Assembly: GCA_029934815.1 (NCBI GenBank)
Contig: JAOZLM010000007.1
Span: 1 to 23,247, forward strand
DNA length: 23,247 nucleotides
From: Desulfocapsa sp.
Lineage (GTDB): Bacteria; Desulfobacterota; Desulfobulbia; Desulfobulbales; Desulfocapsaceae
Direction of reading: 5' to 3'
The notes beneath the pieces were generated by a model, which saw nothing but the letters and a program-made list of their open reading frames with translations, had not been told where the DNA came from and did no database searches. Shown here piece after piece: positions 1 to 7,836 of this stretch (position 1 is the first letter of the stretch; each line of letters starts with the position of its first letter). The position numbers were made by a program, and so were the translations under genes.

Positions 1-106
1 GTTCAACCCATCTCCGTAACCAGTCTATTGCGTAAGGGGCAGGATCACCAACACAGGGATAACGATGATCAACAACGGTTCCATCAAAATCCACACATAT
101 ATACAT
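1..106 (-). CDS. HAD-superfamily hydrolase, N-terminal part (cut by window edge)
   Basis: The minus strand opens with ATG at 104-106 and reads MYICVDFDGTVVDHRYPCVG and on to the window edge, about 35 residues. The DFDGT motif at residues 6-10 is motif I of the haloacid-dehalogenase fold, with two Asp residues, the first of which would be the nucleophile. The pattern VDFDGT-hydrophobic-V-x-H-x-YP followed by a conserved P and aromatic resembles small stand-alone HAD proteins (BT0820-like), whose substrates are mostly unknown; that subgroup assignment is from memory. A GCAGGA hexamer repeated three times lies directly upstream and supplies the AGGA ribosome-binding site. The gene follows rph in the same direction but is separated from it by a palindromic repeat element. 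Only the start is visible, so completeness cannot be judged. Confidence 0.7.
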   Translation of the reverse strand, partial: MYICVDFDGTVVDHRYPCVGDPAPYAIDWLRRWVE

Positions 107-166
107 TTTTCCTGCTCCTGCTCCTGCTATTACTAATCAATTCGTAAAAAGTCAAAAACCAAGAGG

Positions 167-293
167 GATTTGTAAAAAACTTCATATTCGAGGCACGGAA
201 ATTAAATATCATTTCGGCGTACTTAGGTACGTTGAAATGATATTTAATTTGCAGTAACGAAGAAGATGAAGAGTTTTTCCAAATCCATCATTA
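167..293. repeat. Palindromic intergenic repeat, copy A
   Basis: A 119-base element (167-285, similarity continuing to 293) that aligns without gaps to 12017-12135. Its ends form an imperfect terminal inverted repeat: GATTTGTAAAAAACTTCAT on the left, and GATTTGGAAAAACTCTTCAT when the right end is read on the other strand. Inside, 201-215 and 234-248 form a perfect 15-bp stem; with two G-T pairs and the inner CGTAC/GTACG, the structure closes on a TTAG loop, giving about 22 continuous pairs. The right edge runs into the TAA stop of rph (291-293). There is no room for a transposase, so this is a non-autonomous MITE-like or REP-like element. A further TTCGTAAAAAGTC at 141-153 may be the remains of another end. 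Confidence 0.85.
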
Positions 294-992
294 TTTCCAG
301 AGTTGAAATAGTTCGGTAATTCCTTTTTCAGCAAGCTTGCTCATTGCTGCAAAATCTTCACTGCTGAAAGGTTTGCCTTCTGCTGTGGATTGTATCTCAA
401 CCCAGCGACCATCGCCACTCATCACAAAATTGGCATCTACTTCTGCACTTGAATCTTCTCTATAGTCAAGATCAAGGCAGGCTTTTCCTTCAATCATCCC
501 AACGGAAATTGCTGCAATTGGCAAAAGCTCCGGCATGCTTGCAAGCTTTTTCTCGTTTACCAGTGTTGTCAAGGCTGCACGAAGCGCCAAAGCAGCTCCA
601 GTTATAGATGCTGTACGGGTTCCGCCGTCTGCATTCAGCACATCACAATCTATGCGTAAGGTTCGCTCTCCAATACTGGACAGATCAACCATCATTCGCA
701 GACTGCGACCAATAAGACGTTGAATTTCATAGGTTCTGCCCGATCTGCCTCCAACCACTTCCCGTTTGTAACGTGAATTAGTCGCACAGGGAAGCATACC
801 GTATTCAGCTGTTATCCAGCCCTTTCCGGAACCTTTTAAAAATGGTGGCACTTTTTCTTCAATGCTCACACCGCAAAGAACGTGGGTGCCGCCCATACGT
901 ATTAAGAGGGAGGCATCAGCTCCGGGTTGAAAATCCCATTCGAGAGATACCTTGCGTAAACTGTCTGTTGTTCTGTCTTCTGATCGTTTCAT
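291..992 (-). CDS. rph: Ribonuclease PH
   Basis: RNase PH is a phosphate-dependent 3'-to-5' exoribonuclease that trims tRNA 3' ends and acts as a cytoplasmic hexamer. The 233-residue product has the usual family length (about 238) and typical family segments: an N-terminal KRSEDRTTDSLRKVS, the stretch GWITAEYGMLPCATNSR, then GGRSGRTYEIQRLIGRSLR, and the core RTLRIDCDVLNADGGTRTASITGA, which carries the phosphate-site and catalytic Asp region. The start ATG overlaps the stop of the upstream phenylacetate-CoA ligase as ATGA (989-992), so translation is probably coupled. That partnership is odd, because rph normally neighbours rdgB or other nucleic-acid genes. It may simply ride on the catabolic operon's transcript. 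Its stop codon lies at the edge of palindromic repeat A. Confidence 0.95.
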   Translation of the reverse strand: MKRSEDRTTDSLRKVSLEWDFQPGADASLLIRMGGTHVLCGVSIEEKVPPFLKGSGKGWITAEYGMLPCATNSRYKREVVGGRSGRTYEIQRLIGRSLRMMVDLSSIGERTLRIDCDVLNADGGTRTASITGAALALRAALTTLVNEKKLASMPELLPIAAISVGMIEGKACLDLDYREDSSAEVDANFVMSGDGRWVEIQSTAEGKPFSSEDFAAMSKLAEKGITELFQLWK

Positions 993-2287
993 ATTTTCCG
1001 TTTATCGATTACTCGCTGTCCTTTTCCTTCAAATCGTTCCAGTGTTTTTTCTTCAACCAGTTTTACCGCAACACCAATGCCAAGTTCTGAACTTAACTGT
1101 TTACGAATGGTGTCAATGAGCTCACGCTGCTGACTCATACGATCGGAAAAAAGTGATTCCTGTACTTCAACCATTACAGTTGCTCTATCCTGATGGTTTT
1201 CCCTTTCAACAACAATACGATAATGCGGCTTGGTTCCGTCAATGCCAAAGAGAACAGATTCAATCTGCATGGGGAAAACGTTCACACCTTTTATAATCAG
1301 CATATCATCGGTTCGACCAAGCACACGATGCATTCTTTTACTGGTTCTGCCACAGGGACAATCCCCCGGCATAAAACGAGTAAGATCACGAGTACGATAG
1401 CGAATCATGGGGAACGCTTCTTTGGTAAGAGTTGTAATAACCAGCTCTCCCACTTCACCTTCTTTGACCGGTTCAAGGGTCTCAGGATCAAGAATTTCCA
1501 CCAGAAAATGATCTTCGCTTATGTGTAGTCCGTTACACTCGGAGCACTCTCCGGCAACTCCCGGCCCCATGATTTCAGAAAGCCCATAGTTATCACTCGC
1601 CCGAATACCAAGCTTCTGGTTGATCTCCTGCCGCATGGCTTCTGACCACGGTTCTGCTCCGAAAAGGCCAAACTTTAAGGAAAGACCGGCAGGATTAATC
1701 CCCATATCAAACAGGACATCTGCAATATTTAACGCATAAGATGGAGTACAAACCAGTGCAGTGGTTTTGAAATCCTGCATAATTTGAATCTGACGTTTTG
1801 TGTTTCCGGCAGAAATAGGAATCACAGATGCACCAAGTCGTTCTGCTCCATAATGCAAGCCAAAGCCACCTGTAAAAAGACCGTAGCCAAAGGCAATCTG
1901 GATTACATCATCAGCTGTCACTCCAGCACCGCAAAGAACCCGGGCAACAAGATCTGACCAATTTTTTATATCGTTTTTAGTGTAGCCAACCACCGTCGCC
2001 TGACCGGTAGTACCGGAGGATGAATGTAGCCTGACAACCTCTCTAAGAGGTACGGCAAACAGGCCATAAGGGTAACTGTCACGCAAATCCTGTTTCGTGG
2101 TAAAGGGGAGTTTCTGGATATCATCAAGGGAAGCAAAGCTCTCATAATCAAGCTTCATTTCACTGAATTTCTGCCGATAAAATGGTACGTGAGTACCCAC
2201 ACGGTAGAGAGTGGACTGGAGACGTTCGAGCTGGAGTTGCTCGAGTTCGTCACGCTTCATGCATTCTTTGTCTTCTTGCCAGTACAT
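989..2287 (-). CDS. paaK: Phenylacetate-CoA ligase (second copy)
   Basis: AMP-forming arylacetate-CoA ligase of the adenylate-forming superfamily, 432 residues, the family's normal length. It carries the AMP-binding signature HSSSGTTGQATVVGYT (about residues 88-103), the NYGLSE motif (A5), YRTRD (A7), GRTDDMLIIKGVNVFP (hinge, A8), a Cys-rich DCPCGRTS, and the C-terminal lysine region EGKGQRVIDKRKI. It is clearly paralogous to the ligase at 7835-9142 and shares the YW-acidic N terminus, which supports the first ATG as start although no strong ribosome-binding site is visible. Unlike its paralogue, the glycine-rich loop reads TTGQ instead of TTGK. Known family role: activation of phenylacetate or related arylacetates with CoA and ATP. 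Here it lies between livF (97-base gap holding a small hairpin) and rph (ATGA overlap). Confidence 0.93.
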   Translation of the reverse strand: MYWQEDKECMKRDELEQLQLERLQSTLYRVGTHVPFYRQKFSEMKLDYESFASLDDIQKLPFTTKQDLRDSYPYGLFAVPLREVVRLHSSSGTTGQATVVGYTKNDIKNWSDLVARVLCGAGVTADDVIQIAFGYGLFTGGFGLHYGAERLGASVIPISAGNTKRQIQIMQDFKTTALVCTPSYALNIADVLFDMGINPAGLSLKFGLFGAEPWSEAMRQEINQKLGIRASDNYGLSEIMGPGVAGECSECNGLHISEDHFLVEILDPETLEPVKEGEVGELVITTLTKEAFPMIRYRTRDLTRFMPGDCPCGRTSKRMHRVLGRTDDMLIIKGVNVFPMQIESVLFGIDGTKPHYRIVVERENHQDRATVMVEVQESLFSDRMSQQRELIDTIRKQLSSELGIGVAVKLVEEKTLERFEGKGQRVIDKRKI

Positions 2288-2345
2288 AATATATGATTTT
2301 TGTTTGAGTAAAAGTCGAAAAATGACTTAGCAAAACACCTTTATT

Positions 2346-2369
2346 AACAGGATACGTCTCACTCCTGTT
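2346..2369 (-). other. Small hairpin between livF and the second paaK
   Basis: AACAGGA (2346-2352) and TCCTGTT (2363-2369) form a perfect 7-bp stem with a 10-base loop in the gap after livF. On the transcribed strand it is followed by AATAAAGG and no U-tract, so it does not qualify as an intrinsic terminator. It could be an mRNA processing or stability structure, or chance. Confidence 0.35.
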
Positions 2370-2384
2370 TAATGCAAGGGCGAC

Positions 2385-3101
2385 TCATTTTTCTCTTCCG
2401 AGATAAGCCCTTTGTACATCTTTATTTTCCAACAAATCTTCCGCAGGCCCTTGGACAATAATCTTTCCAGTTTCAAGGACATATCCACGATCAGCGATAC
2501 CGAGTGCTGCTTTAGCATTCTGCTCCACGAGAAGAACTGTATTTCCTTCATCACGCAGCCGAACAATAATCTGAAAAATCTCTTTAACTATTAAAGGAGC
2601 CAGTCCTGTGGAAGGCTCATCCATCATCACAAGAGAAGGTTTTGACATTAAGGCCCGTCCCATGGCAAGCATCTGCTGCTCGCCACCAGATAATGTGCCG
2701 GCCAGTTGGTCTTTACGATCACGGAGAATTGGAAAGAGTTCGTACTGATGTTCAAGAAGCTCATTTATCACAGCCTTACCCTGTTTCTGTACAGGATGGC
2801 CGCCAAGGAGCATATTTTCTTCAACACTCATAGTAGCAAACACCTGACGCCCTTCCGGAACCATCACGCAGCCAAGACCTGGGATAGTGGCTGCTTTGCA
2901 TTTGAGGATATTCGTTTCTTTAAAACTTGCTTCACCTGATGTTGCCTTAACAAGACCGGCAATCGTCGACAGTAATGTGGTTTTTCCTGCACCGTTGGCA
3001 CCAATAATGGTGACAATCTCTCCGGCATCGACATGCATGGAGATATTTTTTAAAACTTTAATTTTCCCGTATCCGGAAGCAAGATTTCGAATTTTAAGCA
3101 T
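2385..3101 (-). CDS. livF: Branched-chain amino acid ABC transporter, ATP-binding subunit LivF
   Basis: One of two cytoplasmic ATPases that drive a LIV-type (HAAT) amino-acid importer. The 238-residue protein has Walker A GANGAGKTT near residues 34-42, a Q-loop region, the long family-specific VMVPEGRQVFATMSVEENMLLG block, the ABC signature LSGGEQQMLAMGRAL, Walker B LVMMDEPSTGLAP, and the H-loop region replaced by LLVEQN, as is normal for LivF proteins. The PEGR-x-F motif and the short length separate LivF from LivG. It starts 4 bases after the stop of livG, so the two ATPases are co-translated, and is followed by a 97-base gap before the second paaK. Confidence 0.96.
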   Translation of the reverse strand: MLKIRNLASGYGKIKVLKNISMHVDAGEIVTIIGANGAGKTTLLSTIAGLVKATSGEASFKETNILKCKAATIPGLGCVMVPEGRQVFATMSVEENMLLGGHPVQKQGKAVINELLEHQYELFPILRDRKDQLAGTLSGGEQQMLAMGRALMSKPSLVMMDEPSTGLAPLIVKEIFQIIVRLRDEGNTVLLVEQNAKAALGIADRGYVLETGKIIVQGPAEDLLENKDVQRAYLGREK

Positions 3102-3105
3102 TCCC

Positions 3106-3864
3106 TCAATCCTCTCCCAGATAAATCTTAATTACTTCCGGATCCTTCTGAATGGCAGCCGGTAATCCTTCGGCAATTTTTTCACCGAAACAAAGCACTA
3201 CTATCTCATCGGAGATATCCATAACCAGTGACATATCATGTTCTACCAGTAAAACAGTTATACCCAGGTCACGGATTTTAGTGATTAGCCGCCCAACTTC
3301 TGCAGTTTCATAGATATTGAGTCCAGCTGCTGGTTCATCAAGAAGCAGAAGTGTTGGATCCATAGCAAGTGCTCTTGCCAGTTCAACGGCACGCTGCTGT
3401 CCAAAAGCAAGGCTTGAGGCATCAGTATCTGCATGTTCTTCGATTTCAAGGAGTGTCAGCAGTTCCATACTTCTGTCCCGGATAGCCAGCTCTTCTTTCC
3501 ATGTCCACGGCATACGAAACATGGACGCCATAAAACCTGCTGATGATTGTACGTGACAGCCAACCATTACGTTTTCAAGGGCTGTCATACCACTGAACAT
3601 CTTAATGTTCTGATAGGTTCTGGCCATGCCAAGGGCAGCCACCTGATAAGGTTTTTTGCCCTGCAACTCTTTTCCCTGAAAAAAAACAGAACCACTTGTT
3701 GCCGGAAAAGTACCGGAAATCATATTAAACAGTGTTGTTTTTCCGGCTCCGTTGGGCCCAATCACAGCTTTAATCTGTCCAGCTTCTACAGGAAAAGAGA
3801 CATCGGTAACAGCATGCAAACCACCAAAGCGTTTATGCAACTGTTTGATTTCTAAAAGTGCCAT
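3106..3864 (-). CDS. livG: Branched-chain amino acid ABC transporter, ATP-binding subunit LivG
   Basis: Second ATPase of the LIV-type importer, 252 residues. Walker A GPNGAGKTT is near residues 36-44; the ABC signature is the variant SLAFGQQRAVELARAL; Walker B is LLLLDEPAAGLN, followed by LLVEHDMSLVM with the switch His. The GLN after Walker B, the EHDM segment and the C-terminal PEVIKIYLGE are LivG hallmarks. The frame is open further upstream to 3906, but ATG at 3862-3864 is preferred: it gives the standard MALLEIKQLHKRFGG start, has GAGG upstream, and avoids a 38-base overlap with livM, whose stop is at 3869-3871. The remaining gap of four bases fits tight coupling in the liv operon. Confidence 0.95.
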   Translation of the reverse strand: MALLEIKQLHKRFGGLHAVTDVSFPVEAGQIKAVIGPNGAGKTTLFNMISGTFPATSGSVFFQGKELQGKKPYQVAALGMARTYQNIKMFSGMTALENVMVGCHVQSSAGFMASMFRMPWTWKEELAIRDRSMELLTLLEIEEHADTDASSLAFGQQRAVELARALAMDPTLLLLDEPAAGLNIYETAEVGRLITKIRDLGITVLLVEHDMSLVMDISDEIVVLCFGEKIAEGLPAAIQKDPEVIKIYLGED

Positions 3865-3868
3865 AGAT

Positions 3869-4945
3869 TTACGCCTCACCGTCCCTTTTCTGTTTCCCTT
3901 TACCAAAAAGCTGCATCAAACGATGGCGAAAAGAGATGCTTAAAATTCCATTGGGCGCAAAAAGCATAATCACAATCAGAATAAGCCCAAAGACAGCATC
4001 GTCATAGGAGCCAAAGACACCACGCAGGGAAAGAAAGTTGAGGACAACACCCATCAGTAAGGCCCCCCAGAGGTTAGCCATTCCACCCACTGCCACAATA
4101 GCTACATATCGAACAGACTTCATTACTCCTGCTTCTGAAGGCCCTATTCCACCGTTATAGTGCGTCAGGAAAACACCGGCAACAGCTGCGAAAACAGCTG
4201 ACAGGACAAAGGTTTGTAATTTAAAACGGGCAGTATGGACTCCCATGGCATCGGCGGCTTCTTCTGAACCATGGATCCCACGTAGACCTCTACCTACACG
4301 AGAATCAATAAGGTTCAACAACAAAATTAAACCGAGTAGCAGAATTCCCCAGGCAATATAATAATTCGACACCCGGTCACCAAAACTGCCACTGACACTA
4401 AGTCCTGCAAACAATGGAAATGCGGGAACCTCGGAAATACCATCGGCTTCGCCAAAATACTCAACAGCCAGCACCACACGGTAAATAATAATTCCAAAGC
4501 CAAGGGTAGCCATGGCCAGGTAATGCCCTTTCAATTTTAGAACCGGAATACCAATAAATACAGCGATAACAGCGGCTGCAATAATGGCCACAGCACATGC
4601 AAGCCCCGGACTTACCACAAGGAGTTCTTCACCGTACAAGGTTTGTCCAGCTAAGAGCAAACCGGAAGAATCAAGAAACTGAACCAGTGCATTGTCTTTA
4701 AAAGGAATAAGACTGTGGGTGGTAAGACCTGCTGAAATATAACCGCCAATGGCAAAAAAACCGGCGTGCCCTAAAGAGATCTGCCCCGCATATCCCATAA
4801 GTACACAAAGCCCGATAATCAGCAGGGAATAGTAAGCAGACATGGTCATCTGTGTCAGATAATAGAGAGTATCAGTGCTACTACACACTACCTGGATAGC
4901 AATCACACACGCCAGTAACGGCAGAATTAGTAGAAGTTTTTTCAT
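3869..4945 (-). CDS. livM: Branched-chain amino acid ABC transporter, permease LivM
   Basis: Inner-membrane permease of the LIV-type importer, 358 residues. An N-terminal hydrophobic segment (about 4-20) is followed by the family signature MGYAGQISLGHAGFFAIGGY (about 51-70), where the substrate path begins, then about eight to nine membrane segments, the cytoplasmic coupling loop IHGSEEAADAMGVHTARFKLQTFVLS (the EAA-like loop contacting LivG/LivF) and a basic C terminus. The loop after residue 75 (HSLIPFKDNALVQFLDSSG... to LVVSPG) is a little longer than usual and predicted to be periplasmic. It starts 4 bases after the livH stop and ends 4 bases before livG. Confidence 0.95.
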   Translation of the reverse strand: MKKLLLILPLLACVIAIQVVCSSTDTLYYLTQMTMSAYYSLLIIGLCVLMGYAGQISLGHAGFFAIGGYISAGLTTHSLIPFKDNALVQFLDSSGLLLAGQTLYGEELLVVSPGLACAVAIIAAAVIAVFIGIPVLKLKGHYLAMATLGFGIIIYRVVLAVEYFGEADGISEVPAFPLFAGLSVSGSFGDRVSNYYIAWGILLLGLILLLNLIDSRVGRGLRGIHGSEEAADAMGVHTARFKLQTFVLSAVFAAVAGVFLTHYNGGIGPSEAGVMKSVRYVAIVAVGGMANLWGALLMGVVLNFLSLRGVFGSYDDAVFGLILIVIMLFAPNGILSISFRHRLMQLFGKGKQKRDGEA

Positions 4946-4949
4946 TTCC

Positions 4950-5840
4950 TTAAAACTCCTTCAGTGCAGAAGCTTCTTTTGATCCAAATAACCCTTGCGG
5001 ACGAATAAAAAGAATAATAAGGAGGATAGCAATGGCTATAGCATCCTGAAAAGCCAGTGGCACAACAGATACTGAAAATGCTTCAATCACACCCAGTAAT
5101 AATCCTGCTGCTACTGCACCGCCTGAACTGCCAAGGCCGCCTAAAATAGCCACGGTAAATCCCTTAATGGCAAGGCCAGTGCCCATATCATATTGGCTGT
5201 AAGTTATAGGTGACATCATACAACCGGCTAACGCACCCATTCCAGCACTGAGGACGAAGGAAAGCGTTACCATGTTTTCTGTATTGATTCCACAGAGAGT
5301 TGCAGCTTTACGATTTGATGCACAGGCGCGCATTTCACGTCCCACGGATGTGGTCTTAAAAAATATGCCAAGACAAATAAACATCAAACCGGAGGCTGCT
5401 ACCACCCATAAAACCTGCGGCGAAATACGGGCACCTAAGATCGAAATGGAGGTTATTTCGTTTCCTACAAAATAAGGAAGTGAACGAATCGATTCACCCC
5501 AGACATGCACAGCCACTTCGCGGGACAAAATAGAAATACCAATGGTAATAATGACCAGACGGAGCACAGAAGGTGCTTTCAGCCAGCGAATAAAACAAAT
5601 TTCGATACCGGCTCCAATGATCATGGTAAGTATTACAGCAAGAATGATAGCCAGAGGAAGGGGCATAAACTGCAGGAGAGTAATGGCAATCATCCCACCA
5701 AACATGACAAACTCACCCTGGGCAAAATTAATAATGCCTGTGGTGTTGTAAATGATATTAAATCCGATGGCTACAATGGCGTAGATAGAGCCATAGGTTA
5801 TGCCGGCGAGGAGATATTGGACGAATAGTTCGGAGGTCAT
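4950..5840 (-). CDS. livH: Branched-chain amino acid ABC transporter, permease LivH
   Basis: The first inner-membrane permease of the LIV-type importer, 296 residues from the chosen start. It shows the LivH signature IVAIGFNIIYNTTGIINFAQGEF, the coupling-loop segment SVGREMRACASNRKAATLCGINTENMVTLSFVLS and the C-terminal glycine-rich IKGFTVAILGGLGSSGGAVAAG followed by FIRPQGLFG. The frame stays open to 5882, but the extra N terminus (MFDVG...) is encoded partly by a heptamer-repeat hairpin, so the start is placed at ATG 5838-5840 (MTSELFVQYLLAG). Upstream of it CTTTTTAACAAAA gives only a poor ribosome-binding site, consistent with expression lower than that of the binding protein. A terminator and a 31-bp hairpin lie between this gene and the binding-protein gene. 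Confidence 0.94.
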   Translation of the reverse strand: MTSELFVQYLLAGITYGSIYAIVAIGFNIIYNTTGIINFAQGEFVMFGGMIAITLLQFMPLPLAIILAVILTMIIGAGIEICFIRWLKAPSVLRLVIITIGISILSREVAVHVWGESIRSLPYFVGNEITSISILGARISPQVLWVVAASGLMFICLGIFFKTTSVGREMRACASNRKAATLCGINTENMVTLSFVLSAGMGALAGCMMSPITYSQYDMGTGLAIKGFTVAILGGLGSSGGAVAAGLLLGVIEAFSVSVVPLAFQDAIAIAILLIILFIRPQGLFGSKEASALKEF

Positions 5841-5870
5841 TTTTGTTAAAAAGATAAAAGACGAACGTCC

Positions 5871-5963
<93 letters not shown>

Positions 5964-5992
5964 ATTCTTTTTAAGAAGTTATACAGTCATCA

Positions 5993-6029
5993 CAAATAAA
6001 ACCGGACTGAAGAAGATCTCCAGTCCGGT
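5993..6029 (-). terminator. Intrinsic terminator after the amino-acid binding protein gene
   Basis: ACCGGACTG (6001-6009) and CAGTCCGGT (6021-6029) form a 9-bp GC-rich stem with an 11-base loop. On the minus strand the stem is followed by TTTATTTG, a short U-rich tract. It lies 28 bases past the stop of the binding-protein gene. Since livH has no visible promoter of its own, partial read-through is the likely way the permease genes are expressed. Confidence 0.8.
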
Positions 6030-6056
6030 GTACAATACAATTAAAACAAATAAATC

Positions 6057-7202
6057 TTACTTCTCATACGCAACAAACTTTCCATCTTTAACAATCATCA
6101 TCTGGAACGCATCGATATCAAGACCATTATGATCTTCAGCGGAGAAAGTAAAAACGCCACCAGTTCCGGGGAACCCTTTCATGTTTTCAATGGCACTGCG
6201 TACTTTATCACGATCGTTGCCAGCAACTTCGATTGCTGCCATAAGAATGGTGAAAGCGTCGTATGCATGTCCACCAAAGGTAGAAGCAGGCTCTTTGAAT
6301 TTGGCTTCATAGTTTTTGATGTAAGCCATAAGCAGCTCTTTCTGAGGATTATCAGCAGAAAGGGTATCAGCAATCAGCAGGCGTCCGGCAGGAAAGATAA
6401 TTCCTTCCGCGGCTGCACCGGCAGCTTCAACATATTTGATATTTCCAAAACCATGGCTCTGGAAAAGAGGTACATCCCAGCCAGCCTGACGCATGTTTTT
6501 AGGAACAATTGCCTGTGCAGGAACGATTGACCAGTTAATAACAGCCTGAACTTCTTTGTTAGCCTTGATCTTAGCAACTACAGCAGAAAGATCATTGGAC
6601 TTTTTGTCATATACTTCTACTTCAACAATTTCGATACCAAACTCAGGTGCAATCTTTAACAGTTGCCCTTTACCAGCTTTACCAAAACCTGTGTTACCGG
6701 CAAGAACAGCAATTTTCTTGATTCCCAGTTTATTCATTTCCATGTAAATCTTCTTCACGGCGTATGAATCTTTCTGAGGAGTTTTGAACACGTAAGAAGC
6801 TACAGGATTAACAATAACCTCAGCAGCGCCACAAGAGAGCAGAGGAGTTTTGGCCTGCTCGCAGATGTTCTTGATCTTCATGGTCTCGCCACTTGTGGAG
6901 GGCCCGATGATGGCAAGAACTTTGTCTTCTTCGATAAGCTGCTTGGCAAATGAAATTGCCTTTTCAGGGCTTGCAGCAGAATCTTTGATGATCAACTCAA
7001 TCTTGTTACCGTTAATGCCACCTTTGGCATTAACTTCTTCCACCAGCATTTCAAGAGTTCTAGCTTCAGGACCACCAAGAAATGATGCAGGACCGGTTGC
7101 AGCAAGGATTGCGCCGACTTTAATGGTCTCTGCCATTGCAGGGGCAGCAAACAGACTCATTGCTGCAACTGCCATAAGAAATTTAGATGCTAACTTTTTC
7201 AT
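6057..7202 (-). CDS. ABC transporter substrate-binding protein, branched-chain/aromatic amino acid type (LivJ/LivK family)
   Basis: Periplasmic binding protein that delivers substrate to LivHM. The 381-residue precursor has a clear signal peptide (basic MKKLASK, hydrophobic core, cleavage predicted at AMA|E after residue 24), then the type-1 periplasmic-binding fold opening IKVGAILAATGPASFLG and VNAKGGINGNKIELIIKD, the ligand-site region IIGPSTSGETM, and the C-terminal FGGHAYDAFTILMAAI, all standard for the Peripla_BP_6 family. A very strong ribosome-binding site, GGGGAGGAAGG, precedes the ATG, in contrast to the poor site of livH. It follows the ACT-domain gene by 27 bases. The true ligand cannot be read from the sequence; neighbours suggest an aromatic or branched-chain amino acid, or an aryl acid. 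Confidence 0.95.
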   Translation of the reverse strand: MKKLASKFLMAVAAMSLFAAPAMAETIKVGAILAATGPASFLGGPEARTLEMLVEEVNAKGGINGNKIELIIKDSAASPEKAISFAKQLIEEDKVLAIIGPSTSGETMKIKNICEQAKTPLLSCGAAEVIVNPVASYVFKTPQKDSYAVKKIYMEMNKLGIKKIAVLAGNTGFGKAGKGQLLKIAPEFGIEIVEVEVYDKKSNDLSAVVAKIKANKEVQAVINWSIVPAQAIVPKNMRQAGWDVPLFQSHGFGNIKYVEAAGAAAEGIIFPAGRLLIADTLSADNPQKELLMAYIKNYEAKFKEPASTFGGHAYDAFTILMAAIEVAGNDRDKVRSAIENMKGFPGTGGVFTFSAEDHNGLDIDAFQMMIVKDGKFVAYEK

Positions 7203-7229
7203 ACCTTCCTCCCCAAATATTAATAATAC

Positions 7230-7661
7230 TTACAATGCGCAGATCTGCTCACCACTCAATATGGTGTAACCTGTGCGCTGTAACGATTCAATAGCTTTAT
7301 CCATATTGTCAAAACGAAAAATCAGCACTGCATTCTCACCGGTTTTATTGACAAAAGCATACATATATTCAACATTCAATTGCTCTTCTTCGATGGTCTT
7401 TAATACTCCGGCAAGACCTCCGGTTTTGTCAGCTACTTCAACGGCGATTACATTAGTAATTCCAACTGTAAAACCGTTGCTTTTCAATGTTGTTTTGGCC
7501 TTTTCAACATTATCAACGATAAGTCGCAGAATACCAAAATCTGCGGTATCTGCAACAGACAGGGCCCGGATATTGATATTCTCAGCAGCAAGTTTTGCTG
7601 TTATCTCTGCCAGACGTCCTGATTTATTTTCTAAAAAAACTGCAATTTGTTCTACTCGCAT
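7230..7661 (-). CDS. Protein of two tandem ACT domains (amino-acid-binding regulator)
   Basis: A 143-residue protein made of two ACT folds: residues about 1-68 begin VEQIAVFLENKSGRLAEITAKLA, and about 70-140 begin VIAVEVADKTGGLAGVLKTIEEEQLNVEYMYAF. Each carries the glycine at the strand-helix turn (SGRL, GGLA) where ACT domains bind amino acids at dimer interfaces. There is no catalytic or DNA-binding domain. Such stand-alone ACT proteins are commonly found next to indolepyruvate oxidoreductase and PaaK genes (known association). Binding an amino acid and modulating a partner enzyme or the transporter is an inference. A GGAG site precedes the ATG. A repeat element separates it from the upstream ligase gene; the binding-protein gene follows after 27 bases. 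Confidence 0.88.
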   Translation of the reverse strand: MRVEQIAVFLENKSGRLAEITAKLAAENINIRALSVADTADFGILRLIVDNVEKAKTTLKSNGFTVGITNVIAVEVADKTGGLAGVLKTIEEEQLNVEYMYAFVNKTGENAVLIFRFDNMDKAIESLQRTGYTILSGEQICAL

Positions 7662-7686
7662 ATTGAAACTCCAGATTTCTTTAATT

Positions 7687-7836
7687 GATGGCTTCGTAAA
7701 AAGCTAATATACGGCAAATCCGTCATTCCGGACTCGGAGTCTTCGCTTACCTGATCCGGATCTTGTGGCTACAGCAACTTATAGATTCCGGATCAAGTCC
7801 GGAATGACAGTGCTGGAGCTTTCCTACAAACTTATC
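7687..7836. repeat. Intergenic repeat, second family (copy C, complete)
   Basis: Fills the gap between ligase 1 and the ACT gene. GTCATTCCGGACT (7722-7734) and AGTCCGGAATGAC (7796-7808) form a perfect 13-bp inverted repeat; inside it are two more complementary segments around TGATCCGGA (7752-7760) and TTCCGGATCA (7787-7796). The ends are imperfectly inverted: GATGGCTTCGTAAAAAGCT on the left and GATAAGTTTGTAGGAAAGCT from the right on the other strand. The right end overlaps the TGA stop of the ligase gene (7835-7837). The left half matches 17703-17748 and the right arm matches 11607-11630 in diverged form. No U-tract, so not an obvious terminator. Confidence 0.8.
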
